64,000 bases of DNA from Hippophae tibetana (Eukaryota > Streptophyta > Magnoliopsida > Rosales > Elaeagnaceae), in assembly GCA_037013495.1 (NCBI GenBank), contig CM072810.1, positions 34,253,843 through 34,317,842 of the forward strand, given 5' to 3'. Of this stretch, positions 11,794-26,767 are shown in pieces (the first letter of the stretch is position 1; each line of letters begins with the position of its first letter). The notes beneath the pieces are model-generated. The model was not told where the DNA came from, searched no databases, and saw only the letters and a program-made list of their open reading frames with translations. Made by a program: the position numbers and the translations under genes.

Positions 11794-14700
11794 TACTAAA
11801 TTTCTTAGATAGAATTAACCCTTTTTTAGGGGTTTTAGGAAAAAATAATCCGAGCTCTAAAAGGATTATTTCAATGAATTTAGAGTTGTACTTCTTCCAA
11901 ACAACATGAAATATTTTGCAAACCACTCATATAGGTATTTGAGCTAAAAAAATAAATCTAGAAATACGAAGGTGACCAAAATTTTTGAACGCTATATCAA
12001 GCAAGAGTGTGAAACTTGGAACAAATTCTAATCATGTTTTTGAAACATTATCCACTACTCGTACAATTTGGGTGGACCTATCAGGAAAGAGAAGTAGATT
12101 GAGAAATTCCTTACTAGCTTACCTTATCATTTTCAAGCAAAAGTTACCTTGCTTAAATACATGAAAAATCCTTGTGAACTTACTATTAAATGAATCACTT
12201 GGGCAAGTTTTCGAACTGCATCACTTGTATCCAATATGTCAGCCATCCACTTTCGAGGACGGAAAGAGCTTGGCTTTATAGACATCAAGGATAGTGGTCT
12301 TAGCGAAGATCGTTTTGACAAAATTGTCAGAAATGATGACTCTAATACCAATGAAGAGAAATAGGATCTACTTTAACAGAGATTTACTAAATTTCTTAGA
12401 TAGAATTAACCCTTTTTTAGGGGTTTTAGAAAAAAATAATCCCAGCTCTAAAATGATTATTTCAATGAATTTAGAGTTGTACTTCTTCCAAACAACATGA
12501 AATATTTTGCAGACCACTCATATAGGTATTTGAGCTACAAAATAAACCTAGAACTACGAATTGATTAAAAATATTGAACTCTATATCAAGCAAGAGGATG
12601 AAACTTTGACCAAATTCTAATCATGTTTTTCAAACATTATCAACTACTCGTACAATTTGGGTGGACCTATCAGGAAAGAGAAGTAGATTGAGAAAATCCT
12701 TGCAAGCTTACCTTATCATTTTCTAGCAAAAGTTACCTGGCTTAAATACATGAAAAATCCTTGTGAACTTACTATTAAATGAATCACTTGGGCAAGTATT
12801 CGAACTGCATCACTTGTATCCAATATGTCACCATCCACTTTCGATGACGGAAAGAGCTTGGTTTAATAGACATCAAGGATAATGGTCTTAGTGAAGATCT
12901 TTTTGGCACAATTGTTAGGAATGATGACTCTAATACCAATGAAGAGAAATGAGATCTACTTTCCAGGAGATTTACTAAATTTCTTAGATTGAATTAACCC
13001 TTTTTTAGGGGTTTTAGAAAAAAATAATCGGAGCTCTAAAATGATTATTTCAATGAATTTAGAGATGTACTTCTTCCAAACAACTTTAAATATTTTGCAG
13101 ACCACTCATATAGGTGTTTGAGCTGCAAAATAAACCTAGAACTGCGATGTTGACAGAAAATATTGGACGCTATATCAAGCAAGAGTATGAAACTTGGAAC
13201 AAATTATAATCATGTTTTTCAAACATTATCAACTATTCGTACAATTTTGGTGGAACTATCAGGAAAGAGAAGTAGATTGAGAAATTCTTTACTAGCTTAC
13301 CTTATCATTTTCAAGCAAAAGTTACTTTGCTTAAATACATGAAAAATCCTTGTGAACTTACTATTAAATGAATCACTTGGGCAAGTATTCGAACTGCATC
13401 ACTTGTATCCAATATGTCAGCCATCCACTTCCGAGGACGGCAAGAGCTTGGCTTTATAGACATCAAGGATAGTGGTCTTAGCAAAGATCTTTTTGACACA
13501 ATTGTTAGAAATGATGACTCTAATACCAATGAAGAGAAATAGGATCTACTTTAACAGAGATTTACTAAATTTCTTAGATAGAATTAACCCTTTTTTAGGG
13601 GTTTTAGGAAAAAATAATCCGAGCTCTAAAATGATTATTTCAATGAATTTAGAGTTGTACTTCTTCCAAACAACATGAAATATTTTGCAAACCACTCATA
13701 TAGGTATTTGAGCTAAAAAAATAAATCTAGAAATACGAAGGTGACCAAAATTTTTGAACGCTATATCAAGCAAGAGTGTGAAACTTGGAACAAATTCTAA
13801 TCATGTTTTTCAAACATTATCCACTACTCGTACAATTTGGGTGGACCTATCAGGAAAGAGAAGTAGATTGAGAAATTCCTTACTAGCTTACCTTATCATT
13901 TTCAAGCAAAAGTTACCTTGCTTAAATACATGAAATATCCTTGTGAACTTACTATTAAATGAATCACTTGGGCAAGTTTTCGAACTGCATCACTTGTATA
14001 CAATATGTCAGCCATCCACTTTCGAGGACGGAAAGAGTTTGGCTTTATAGACATCAAGGATAGTGGTCTTAGCGAAGATCGTTTTGACACAATTGTCAGA
14101 AATGATGACTCTAATACCAATGAAGAGAAATGGGATCTACTTTCCCAGAGATTTACTAAATTTCTTAGATAGAATTAACCTTTTTTTAGGGGTTTTAGAA
14201 AAAAATAATCCCAGCTCTAAAATGATTATTTCAATGAATTTAGAGTTGTACTTCTTCCAAACAACATGAAATATTTTGCAGACCACTCATATAGGTATTT
14301 GAGCTACAAAATAAACCTAGAACTACGAACTGATTAAAAATATTGAACTCTATATCAAGCAAGAGGATGAAACTTTGACCAAATTCTAATCATGTTTTTC
14401 AAACATTATCAACTACTCGTACAATTTGGGTGGACCTATCAGGAAAGAGAAGTAGATTGAGAAAATCCTTGCAAGCTTACCTTATCATTTTCTAGCAAAA
14501 GTTACCTGGCTTAAATACATGAAAAATCCTTGTGAACTTACTATTAAATGAATCACTTGGGCAAGTATTCGAACTGCATCACTTGTATCCAATATGTCAC
14601 CATCCACTTTCGATGACGGAAAGAGCTTGGTTTAATAGACATCAAGGATAGTGGTCTTAGTGAATATCTTTTTGGCACAATTGTTAGGAATGATGACTCT

Positions 14701-16510
14701 AATACCAATGAAGAGAAATGAGATCTACTTTCCAGGAGATTTACTAAATTTCTTAGATTGAATTAACCCTTTTTTAGGGGTTTTTGAAAAAAATAATCGG
14801 AGCTCTAAAATGATTATTTCAATGAATTTAGAGATGTACTTCTTCCAAACAACTTTAAATATTTTGCAGACCACTCATATAGGTGTTTGAGCTGCAAAAT
14901 AAACCTAGAACTGCGATGTTGACAGAAAATATTGGACGCTATATCAAGCAAGAGTATGAAACTTGGAACAAATGCTAATCATGTTTTTCAAACATTATCA
15001 ACTATTCGTACAAATTTGGTGGAACTATCAGGAAAGAGAAGTAGATTGAGAAATTCTTTACTAGCTTACCTTATCATTTTCAAGCAAAAGTTACTTTGCT
15101 TAAATACATGAAAAATCCTTGTGAACTTACTATTAAATGAATCACTTGGGCAAGTATTCGAACTGCATCACCTGTATCCAATATGTCACCAATCCACTTT
15201 TGAGGACGGCAAGAGCTTGGCTTTATAGACATCAAGGATAGTGGTCTTAGCAAAGATCTTTTTGACACAATTGTTAGAAATGATGACTCTAATACCAATG
15301 AAGAGAAATAGGATCTACTTTAACAGAGATTTACTAAATTTCTTAGATAGAATTAACCCTTTTTTAGGGGTTTTAGGAAAAAATAATCCGAGCTCTAAAA
15401 TGATTATTTCAATGAATTTAGAGTTGTACTTCTTCCAAACAACATGAAATATTTTGCAAACCACTCATATAGGTATTTGAGCTAAAAAAATAAATCTAGA
15501 AATACGAAGGTGACCAAAATTTTTGAACGCTATATCAAGCAAGAGTGTGAAACTTGGAACAAATTCTAATCATGTTTTTCAAACATTATCCACTACTCGT
15601 ACAATTTGGGTGGACCTATCAGGAAAGAGAAGTAGATTGAGAAATTCCTTACTAGCTTACCTTATCATTTTCAAGCAAAAGTTACCTTGCTTAAATACAT
15701 GAAAAATCCTTGTGAACTTACTATTAAATGAATCACTTGGGCAAGTTTTCGAACTGCATCACTTGTATCCAATATGTCAGCCATCCACTTTCGAGGACGG
15801 AAAGAGCTTGGCTTTATAGACATCAAGGATAGTGGTCTTAGCGAAGATCGTTTTGACACAATTGTCAGAAATGATGACTCTAATACCAATGAAGAGAAAT
15901 GGGATCTACTTTCCCAGAGATTTACTAAATTTCTTAAATAGAATTAACCCTTTTTTAGGGGTTTTAGAAAAAAATAATCCCAGCTCTAAAATGATTATTT
16001 CAATGAATTTAGAGTTGTACTTCTTCCAAACAACATGAAATATTTTGCAGACCACTCATATAGGTATTTGAGCTACAAAATAAACCTAGAACTACGAATT
16101 GATTAAAAATATTGAACTCTATATCAAGCAAGAGGATGAAACTTTGACCAGATTCTAATCATGTTTTTCAAACATTATCAACTACTCGTACAATTTGGGT
16201 GGACCTATCAGGAAAGAGAAGTAGATTGAGAAAATCCTTGCAAGCTTACCTTATCATTTTCTAGCAAAAGTTACCTGGCTTAAATACATGAAAAATCCTT
16301 GTGAACTTACTATTAAATGAATCACTTGGGCAAGTATTCGAACTGTATCACTTGTATCCAATATGTCACCATCCACTTTCGATGACGGAAAGAGCTTGGT
16401 TTAATAGACATCAAGGATAGTGGTCTTAGTGAAGATCTTTTTGGCACAATTGTTAGGAATGATGACTCTAATACCAATGAAGAGAAATGAGATCTACTTT
16501 CCAGGAGATT
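11204..16510 (+). repeat. HOR block 3: three 3-mers of exactly 1,769 bp
   Basis: The units are 11,204-12,972, 12,973-14,741 and 14,742-16,510. Each begins with a d-type monomer (attgaattaa, gagatgtact, aactttaaat), then an aggaaaaaataatccgag monomer, then a monomer ending in a c-type tail (HindIII site, tcaccatcc, ccaggag). Units differ by scattered changes, for example tcaccaatcc in the d monomer of the third unit near 15,187 and aacctttttttagg near 14,178 in the second. Confidence 0.85.
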
Positions 16511-18511
16511 TACTAAATTTCTTAGATTGAATTAACCCTTTTTTAGGGGTTTTTGAAAAAAATAATCGGAGCTCTAAAATGATTATTTCAATGAATTTAG
16601 AGATGTACTTCTTCCAAACAACTTTAAATATTTTGCAGACCACTCATATAGGTGTTTGAGCTGCAAAATAAACCTAGAACTGCGATGTTGACAGAAAATA
16701 TTAGACGCTATATCAAGCAAGAGTATGAAACTTGGAACAAATTCTAATCATGTTTTTCAAACATTATCAACTATTCGTACAAATTTGGTGGAACTATGAG
16801 GAAAGAGAAGTAGATTGAGAAATTCTTTACTAGCTTACCTTATCATTTTCAAGCAAAAGTTACCTTGCTTAAATACATGAAAAATCCTTGTGAACTTACT
16901 ATTAAATGAATCACTTGGGCAAGTATTCGAACTGCATCACTTGTATCCAATATGTCAGCCATCCACTTTCGAGGACGGCAAGAGCTTGGCTTTATAGACA
17001 TCAAGGATAGTGGTCTTAGCAAAGATCTTTTTGACACAATTGTTAGAAATGATGACTCTAATACCAATGAAGAGAAATAGGATCTACTTTAACAGAGATT
17101 TACTAAATTTCTTAGATAGAATTAACCCTTTTTTAGGGGTTTTAGGAAAAAATAATCCGAGCTCTAAAATGATTATTTCAATGAATTTAGAGTTGTACTT
17201 GTTCCAAACAACATGAAATATTTTGCAAACCACTCATATAGGTATTTGAGCTAAAAAATAAATATAGAAATACGAAGGTGACCAAAATTTTTGAACGCTA
17301 TATCAAGCAAGAGTGTGAAACTTGGAACAAATTCTAATCATGTTTTTCAAACATTATCCACTACTCGTACAATTTGGGTGGACCTATCAGGAAAGAGAAG
17401 TAGATTGAGAAATTCCTTACTAGCTTACCTTATCATTTTCAAGCAAAAGTTACCTTGCTTAAATACATGAAAAATCCTTGTGAACTTACTATTAAATGAA
17501 TCACTTGGGCAAGTTTTCGAACTGCATCACTTGTATCCAATATGTCAGCCATCCAATTTCGAGGACGGAAAGAGCTTGGCTTTATAGACATCAAGGATAG
17601 TGGTCTTAGCAAAGCTCTTCTTGACACAATTGTTAGAAATGATGACTCTAATACCAATGAAGAGAAATAGGATCTACTTTAACAGAGATTTACTAAATTT
17701 CTTAGATAGAATTAACCCTTTTTTAAGGGTTTTAGAAAAACATAATCCGAGCTCTAAAATGATTATTTCAATGAATTTAGAGTTGTACTTCTTCCAAACA
17801 ACATGAATTATTTTGCAAACCACTCATATAGGTATTTGAGCTACAAAATAAACCTAGAACTGCGAAGTTGACCAGAAATATTGAACACTATATCAAGCAA
17901 AAGTATGAAACTTGGAACAAATTCTAATCATGTTTTTCAAACATTATCAACTACTCGTACAATTTGGGTAGAACTATCAGGAAAGAGAAATAGATTGAGA
18001 AATTCCTTACTAGCTTACCTTATCATTTTCAAGCAAAAGTTACCTTGCTTAAATACATGAAAAATCCTTGTGAACTTACTATTAAATGAATCACTTGGGC
18101 AAGTATTCGAACTGCATCACTTGTATCCAATATGTCAGCCGTCCACTTTTGAGGACGGCAAGAGCTTGGCTTTATAGACATCAAGGATCGTGGTCTTAGC
18201 GAAGATCGTTTTGACATAATTGTCAGAAATGATGACTCTAATACCAATGAAGAGAAATGGGATCTACTTTCCCAGAGATTTACTAAATTTCTTAGATAGA
18301 ATTAACCCTTTTTTAGGGGTTTTACAAAAAAAATAATCCCAGCTCTAAAATGATTATTTCAATGAATTTAGAGTTGTACTTCTTCCAAACAACATGAAAT
18401 ATTTTGCAGACCACTCATATAGGTATTTGAGCTACAAAATAAACCTAGAACTACGAAGTTGATTAAAAATATTGAACTCTATATCAAGCAAGAGGATGAA
18501 ACTTTGACCAA
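11262..18511 (+). repeat. Long segmental duplication, left copy (~7.3 kb)
   Basis: Every position checked here recurs 8,256 bp downstream. The left limit lies after 11,261, where this copy has a and the other g; shared private markers such as gctgcataataa (11,354 and 19,610) follow. The right limit lies between 18,511 and 18,706, where this copy has gcatcac and the other gtatcac. Reading both copies I noticed three differences: g/a at 12,379, t/c at 14,862 and g/t at 14,974. A full alignment may find more. Confidence 0.85.
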
Positions 18512-18870
18512 ATTCTAATCATGTTTTTCAAACATTATCAACTACTCGTACAATTTGGGTGGACCTATCAGGAAAGAGAAGTAGATTGAGAAAATCCTTG
18601 CAAGCTTACCTTATCATTTTCTAGCAAAAGTTACCTGGCTTAAATACATGAAAAATCCTTGTGAACTTACTATTAAATGAATCACTTGGGCAAGTATTCG
18701 AACTGCATCACTTGTATCCAATATGTCACCATCCACTTTCGATGACGGAAAGAGCTTGGTTTAATAGACATCAAGGATAGTGGTCTTAGTGAAGATCTTT
18801 TTGGCACAATTGTTAGGAATGATGACTCTAATACCAATGAAGAGAAATGGGATCTACTTTCCAGGAGATT
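16511..18870 (+). repeat. HOR block 4: 4-mer, 2,360 bp
   Basis: Four monomers at 16,511, 17,101, 17,691 and 18,281. The second carries gcaaagctcttcttgac near 17,610 and the fourth carries gggttttacaaaaaaaataatccc near 18,320, both good tags. This is the apparent source of the three tandem 4-mers at 24,767-31,846. Confidence 0.82.
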
Positions 18871-19459
18871 TACTAAATTTCTTAGATTGAATTAACCCTT
18901 TTTTAGGGGTTTTAGGAAAAAATAATCCGAGCTCTAAAATGATTATTTCAATGAATTTAGAGTTGTACTTGTTCCAAACAACATGAAATATTTTGCAAAC
19001 CACTCATATAGGTATTTGAGCTAAAAAATAAATATAGAAATACGAAGGTGACCAAAATTTTTGAACGCTATATCAAGCAAGAGTGTGAAACTTGGAACAA
19101 ATTCTAATCATGTTTTTCAAACATTATCCACTACTCGTACAATTTGGGTGCACCTATCAGGAAAGAGAAGTAGATTGAGAAATTCCTTACTAGCTTACCT
19201 TATCATTTTCAAGCAAAAGTTACCTTGCTTAAATTTTTGAAAAATCCTTGTGAACTTACTAATAAATGAATCACTTGGGCAAGTATTCGAACTGCATCAC
19301 TTGTATCCAATATGTCACCATCCACTTTCGATGACGGAAAGAGCTTGGTTTAATAGACATCAAGGATAGTGGTCTTAGTGAAGATCTTTTTGGCACAATT
19401 GTTAGGAATGATGACTCTAATACCAATGAAGAGAAATGGGATCTACTTTCCAGGAGATT
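18871..19459 (+). repeat. Single tagged monomer closing the 14-monomer block
   Basis: This monomer has the private change ttaaatttttgaaaaatcc and actaataaatg (about 19,230-19,268), where others have aaatacatgaaaaatcc and actattaaatg. The same tag recurs only in the monomers at 31,847 and 34,796, each time directly after a 4-mer. It also has gtgcacctatc near 19,150, where neighbours have gtggacctatc. Confidence 0.8.
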
Positions 19460-19517
19460 TACTAAATTTCTTAGATTGAATTAACCCTTTTTTAGGGGTT
19501 TTAGAAAAAAATAATCG

Positions 19518-22500
19518 GAGCTCTAAAATGATTATTTCAATGAATTTAGAGATGTACTTCTTCCAAACAACTTTAAATATTTTGCAGACCACTCATATAG
19601 GTGTTTGAGCTGCATAATAAACCTAGAACTGCGATGTTGACAGAAAATATTGGACGCTATATCAAGCAAGAGTATGAAACTTGGAACAAATTCTAATCAT
19701 GTTTTTCAAACATTATCAACTATTCCTACAATTTTGGTGGAACTATCAGGAAAGAGAAGTAGATTGAGAAATTCTTTACGAGCTTACCTTATCATTTTCA
19801 AGCAAAAGTTACCTTGCTTAAATACATGAAAAATCCTTGTGAACTTACTATTAAATGAATCACTTGGGCAAGTATTCGAACTGCATCACTTGTATCCAAT
19901 ATGTCAGCCATCCACTTTCGAGGACGGCAAGAGCTTGGCTTTATAGACATCAAGGATAGTGGTCTTAGCAAAGAACTTTTTGACACAATTGTTAGAAATG
20001 ATGACTCTAATACCAATGAAGAGAAATAGGATCTACTTTAACAGAGATTTACTAAATTTCTTAGATAGAATTAACCCTTTTTTAGGGGTTTTAGGAAAAA
20101 ATAATCCGAGCTCTAAAAGGATTATTTCAATGAATTTAGAGTTGTACTTCTTCCAAACAACATGAAATATTTTGCAAACCACTCATATAGGTATTTGAGC
20201 TAAAAAAATAAATCTAGAAATACGAAGGTGACCAAAATTTTTGAACGCTATATCAAGCAAGAGTGTGAAACTTGGAACAAATTCTAATCATGTTTTTGAA
20301 ACATTATCCACTACTCGTACAATTTGGGTGGACCTATCAGGAAAGAGAAGTAGATTGAGAAATTCCTTACTAGCTTACCTTATCATTTTCAAGCAAAAGT
20401 TACCTTGCTTAAATACATGAAAAATCCTTGTGAACTTACTATTAAATGAATCACTTGGGCAAGTTTTCGAACTGCATCACTTGTATCCAATATGTCAGCC
20501 ATCCACTTTCGAGGACGGAAAGAGCTTGGCTTTATAGACATCAAGGATAGTGGTCTTAGCGAAGATCGTTTTGACAAAATTGTCAGAAATGATGACTCTA
20601 ATACCAATGAAGAGAAATAGGATCTACTTTAACAAAGATTTACTAAATTTCTTAGATAGAATTAACCCTTTTTTAGGGGTTTTAGAAAAAAATAATCCCA
20701 GCTCTAAAATGATTATTTCAATGAATTTAGAGTTGTACTTCTTCCAAACAACATGAAATATTTTGCAGACCACTCATATAGGTATTTGAGCTACAAAATA
20801 AACCTAGAACTACGAATTGATTAAAAATATTGAACTCTATATCAAGCAAGAGGATGAAACTTTGACCAAATTCTAATCATGTTTTTCAAACATTATCAAC
20901 TACTCGTACAATTTGGGTGGACCTATCAGGAAAGAGAAGTAGATTGAGAAAATCCTTGCAAGCTTACCTTATCATTTTCTAGCAAAAGTTACCTGGCTTA
21001 AATACATGAAAAATCCTTGTGAACTTACTATTAAATGAATCACTTGGGCAAGTATTCGAACTGCATCACTTGTATCCAATATGTCACCATCCACTTTCGA
21101 TGACGGAAAGAGCTTGGTTTAATAGACATCAAGGATAATGGTCTTAGTGAAGATCTTTTTGGCACAATTGTTAGGAATGATGACTCTAATACCAATGAAG
21201 AGAAATGAGATCTACTTTCCAGGAGATTTACTAAATTTCTTAGATTGAATTAACCCTTTTTTAGGGGTTTTAGAAAAAAATAATCGGAGCTCTAAAATGA
21301 TTATTTCAATGAATTTAGAGATGTACTTCTTCCAAACAACTTTAAATATTTTGCAGACCACTCATATAGGTGTTTGAGCTGCAAAATAAACCTAGAACTG
21401 CGATGTTGACAGAAAATATTGGACGCTATATCAAGCAAGAGTATGAAACTTGGAACAAATTATAATCATGTTTTTCAAACATTATCAACTATTCGTACAA
21501 TTTTGGTGGAACTATCAGGAAAGAGAAGTAGATTGAGAAATTCTTTACTAGCTTACCTTATCATTTTCAAGCAAAAGTTACTTTGCTTAAATACATGAAA
21601 AATCCTTGTGAACTTACTATTAAATGAATCACTTGGGCAAGTATTCGAACTGCATCACTTGTATCCAATATGTCAGCCATCCACTTCCGAGGACGGCAAG
21701 AGCTTGGCTTTATAGACATCAAGGATAGTGGTCTTAGCAAAGATCTTTTTGACACAATTGTTAGAAATGATGACTCTAATACCAATGAAGAGAAATAGGA
21801 TCTACTTTAACAGAGATTTACTAAATTTCTTAGATAGAATTAACCCTTTTTTAGGGGTTTTAGGAAAAAATAATCCGAGCTCTAAAATGATTATTTCAAT
21901 GAATTTAGAGTTGTACTTCTTCCAAACAACATGAAATATTTTGCAAACCACTCATATAGGTATTTGAGCTAAAAAAATAAATCTAGAAATACGAAGGTGA
22001 CCAAAATTTTTGAACGCTATATCAAGCAAGAGTGTGAAACTTGGAACAAATTCTAATCATGTTTTTCAAACATTATCCACTACTCGTACAATTTGGGTGG
22101 ACCTATCAGGAAAGAGAAGTAGATTGAGAAATTCCTTACTAGCTTACCTTATCATTTTCAAGCAAAAGTTACCTTGCTTAAATACATGAAATATCCTTGT
22201 GAACTTACTATTAAATGAATCACTTGGGCAAGTTTTCGAACTGCATCACTTGTATACAATATGTCAGCCATCCACTTTCGAGGACGGAAAGAGTTTGGCT
22301 TTATAGACATCAAGGATAGTGGTCTTAGCGAAGATCGTTTTGACACAATTGTCAGAAATGATGACTCTAATACCAATGAAGAGAAATGGGATCTACTTTC
22401 CCAGAGATTTACTAAATTTCTTAGATAGAATTAACCTTTTTTTAGGGGTTTTAGAAAAAAATAATCCCAGCTCTAAAATGATTATTTCAATGAATTTAGA

Positions 22501-25500
22501 GTTGTACTTCTTCCAAACAACATGAAATATTTTGCAGACCACTCATATAGGTATTTGAGCTACAAAATAAACCTAGAACTACGAACTGATTAAAAATATT
22601 GAACTCTATATCAAGCAAGAGGATGAAACTTTGACCAAATTCTAATCATGTTTTTCAAACATTATCAACTACTCGTACAATTTGGGTGGACCTATCAGGA
22701 AAGAGAAGTAGATTGAGAAAATCCTTGCAAGCTTACCTTATCATTTTCTAGCAAAAGTTACCTGGCTTAAATACATGAAAAATCCTTGTGAACTTACTAT
22801 TAAATGAATCACTTGGGCAAGTATTCGAACTGCATCACTTGTATCCAATATGTCACCATCCACTTTCGATGACGGAAAGAGCTTGGTTTAATAGACATCA
22901 AGGATAGTGGTCTTAGTGAATATCTTTTTGGCACAATTGTTAGGAATGATGACTCTAATACCAATGAAGAGAAATGAGATCTACTTTCCAGGAGATTTAC
23001 TAAATTTCTTAGATTGAATTAACCCTTTTTTAGGGGTTTTTGAAAAAAATAATCGGAGCTCTAAAATGATTATTTCAATGAATTTAGAGATGTACTTCTT
23101 CCAAACAACTTTAAATACTTTGCAGACCACTCATATAGGTGTTTGAGCTGCAAAATAAACCTAGAACTGCGATGTTGACAGAAAATATTGGACGCTATAT
23201 CAAGCAAGAGTATGAAACTTGGAACAAATTCTAATCATGTTTTTCAAACATTATCAACTATTCGTACAAATTTGGTGGAACTATCAGGAAAGAGAAGTAG
23301 ATTGAGAAATTCTTTACTAGCTTACCTTATCATTTTCAAGCAAAAGTTACTTTGCTTAAATACATGAAAAATCCTTGTGAACTTACTATTAAATGAATCA
23401 CTTGGGCAAGTATTCGAACTGCATCACCTGTATCCAATATGTCACCAATCCACTTTTGAGGACGGCAAGAGCTTGGCTTTATAGACATCAAGGATAGTGG
23501 TCTTAGCAAAGATCTTTTTGACACAATTGTTAGAAATGATGACTCTAATACCAATGAAGAGAAATAGGATCTACTTTAACAGAGATTTACTAAATTTCTT
23601 AGATAGAATTAACCCTTTTTTAGGGGTTTTAGGAAAAAATAATCCGAGCTCTAAAATGATTATTTCAATGAATTTAGAGTTGTACTTCTTCCAAACAACA
23701 TGAAATATTTTGCAAACCACTCATATAGGTATTTGAGCTAAAAAAATAAATCTAGAAATACGAAGGTGACCAAAATTTTTGAACGCTATATCAAGCAAGA
23801 GTGTGAAACTTGGAACAAATTCTAATCATGTTTTTCAAACATTATCCACTACTCGTACAATTTGGGTGGACCTATCAGGAAAGAGAAGTAGATTGAGAAA
23901 TTCCTTACTAGCTTACCTTATCATTTTCAAGCAAAAGTTACCTTGCTTAAATACATGAAAAATCCTTGTGAACTTACTATTAAATGAATCACTTGGGCAA
24001 GTTTTCGAACTGCATCACTTGTATCCAATATGTCAGCCATCCACTTTCGAGGACGGAAAGAGCTTGGCTTTATAGACATCAAGGATAGTGGTCTTAGCGA
24101 AGATCGTTTTGACACAATTGTCAGAAATGATGACTCTAATACCAATGAAGAGAAATGGGATCTACTTTCCCAGAGATTTACTAAATTTCTTAAATAGAAT
24201 TAACCCTTTTTTAGGGGTTTTAGAAAAAAATAATCCCAGCTCTAAAATGATTATTTCAATGAATTTAGAGTTGTACTTCTTCCAAACAACATGAAATATT
24301 TTGCAGACCACTCATATAGGTATTTGAGCTACAAAATAAACCTAGAACTACGAATTGATTAAAAATATTGAACTCTATATCAAGCAAGAGGATGAAACTT
24401 TGACCAGATTCTAATCATGTTTTTCAAACATTATCAACTACTCGTACAATTTGGGTGGACCTATCAGGAAAGAGAAGTAGATTGAGAAAATCCTTGCAAG
24501 CTTACCTTATCATTTTCTAGCAAAAGTTACCTGGCTTAAATACATGAAAAATCCTTGTGAACTTACTATTAAATGAATCACTTGGGCAAGTATTCGAACT
24601 GTATCACTTGTATCCAATATGTCACCATCCACTTTCGATGACGGAAAGAGCTTGGTTTAATAGACATCAAGGATAGTGGTCTTAGTGAAGATCTTTTTGG
24701 CACAATTGTTAGGAATGATGACTCTAATACCAATGAAGAGAAATGAGATCTACTTTCCAGGAGATTTACTAAATTTCTTAGATTGAATTAACCCTTTTTT
24801 AGGGGTTTTTGAAAAAAATAATCGGAGCTCTAAAATGATTATTTCAATGAATTTAGAGATGTACTTCTTCCAAACAACTTTAAATATTTTGCAGACCACT
24901 CATATAGGTGTTTGAGCTGCAAAATAAACCTAGAACTGCGATGTTGACAGAAAATATTAGACGCTATATCAAGCAAGAGTATGAAACTTGGAACAAATTC
25001 TAATCATGTTTTTCAAACATTATCAACTATTCGTACAAATTTGGTGGAACTATGAGGAAAGAGAAGTAGATTGAGAAATTCTTTACTAGCTTACCTTATC
25101 ATTTTCAAGCAAAAGTTACCTTGCTTAAATACATGAAAAATCCTTGTGAACTTACTATTAAATGAATCACTTGGGCAAGTATTCGAACTGCATCACTTGT
25201 ATCCAATATGTCAGCCATCCACTTTCGAGGACGGCAAGAGCTTGGCTTTATAGACATCAAGGATAGTGGTCTTAGCAAAGATCTTTTTGACACAATTGTT
25301 AGAAATGATGACTCTAATACCAATGAAGAGAAATAGGATCTACTTTAACAGAGATTTACTAAATTTCTTAGATAGAATTAACCCTTTTTTAGGGGTTTTA
25401 GGAAAAAATAATCCGAGCTCTAAAATGATTATTTCAATGAATTTAGAGTTGTACTTGTTCCAAACAACATGAAATATTTTGCAAACCACTCATATAGGTA

Positions 25501-26767
25501 TTTGAGCTAAAAAATAAATATAGAAATACGAAGGTGACCAAAATTTTTGAACGCTATATCAAGCAAGAGTGTGAAACTTGGAACAAATTCTAATCATGTT
25601 TTTCAAACATTATCCACTACTCGTACAATTTGGGTGGACCTATCAGGAAAGAGAAGTAGATTGAGAAATTCCTTACTAGCTTACCTTATCATTTTCAAGC
25701 AAAAGTTACCTTGCTTAAATACATGAAAAATCCTTGTGAACTTACTATTAAATGAATCACTTGGGCAAGTTTTCGAACTGCATCACTTGTATCCAATATG
25801 TCAGCCATCCAATTTCGAGGACGGAAAGAGCTTGGCTTTATAGACATCAAGGATAGTGGTCTTAGCAAAGCTCTTCTTGACACAATTGTTAGAAATGATG
25901 ACTCTAATACCAATGAAGAGAAATAGGATCTACTTTAACAGAGATTTACTAAATTTCTTAGATAGAATTAACCCTTTTTTAAGGGTTTTAGAAAAACATA
26001 ATCCGAGCTCTAAAATGATTATTTCAATGAATTTAGAGTTGTACTTCTTCCAAACAACATGAATTATTTTGCAAACCACTCATATAGGTATTTGAGCTAC
26101 AAAATAAACCTAGAACTGCGAAGTTGACCAGAAATATTGAACACTATATCAAGCAAAAGTATGAAACTTGGAACAAATTCTAATCATGTTTTTCAAACAT
26201 TATCAACTACTCGTACAATTTGGGTAGAACTATCAGGAAAGAGAAATAGATTGAGAAATTCCTTACTAGCTTACCTTATCATTTTCAAGCAAAAGTTACC
26301 TTGCTTAAATACATGAAAAATCCTTGTGAACTTACTATTAAATGAATCACTTGGGCAAGTATTCGAACTGCATCACTTGTATCCAATATGTCAGCCGTCC
26401 ACTTTTGAGGACGGCAAGAGCTTGGCTTTATAGACATCAAGGATCGTGGTCTTAGCGAAGATCGTTTTGACATAATTGTCAGAAATGATGACTCTAATAC
26501 CAATGAAGAGAAATGGGATCTACTTTCCCAGAGATTTACTAAATTTCTTAGATAGAATTAACCCTTTTTTAGGGGTTTTACAAAAAAAATAATCCCAGCT
26601 CTAAAATGATTATTTCAATGAATTTAGAGTTGTACTTCTTCCAAACAACATGAAATATTTTGCAGACCACTCATATAGGTATTTGAGCTACAAAATAAAC
26701 CTAGAACTACGAAGTTGATTAAAAATATTGAACTCTATATCAAGCAAGAGGATGAAACTTTGACCAA
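19518..26767 (+). repeat. Long segmental duplication, right copy (~7.3 kb)
   Basis: This is the downstream copy of the tract at 11,262-18,511, same orientation, offset 14 monomers. The differences noticed are a at 20,635, c at 23,118 and t at 23,230. It contains copies of all three 3-mers (19,460-24,766) and of the 4-mer beginning at 24,767. Near identity over more than 7 kb, compared with the much larger differences between neighbouring monomers, points to a recent event or to an assembly error. Confidence 0.85.
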
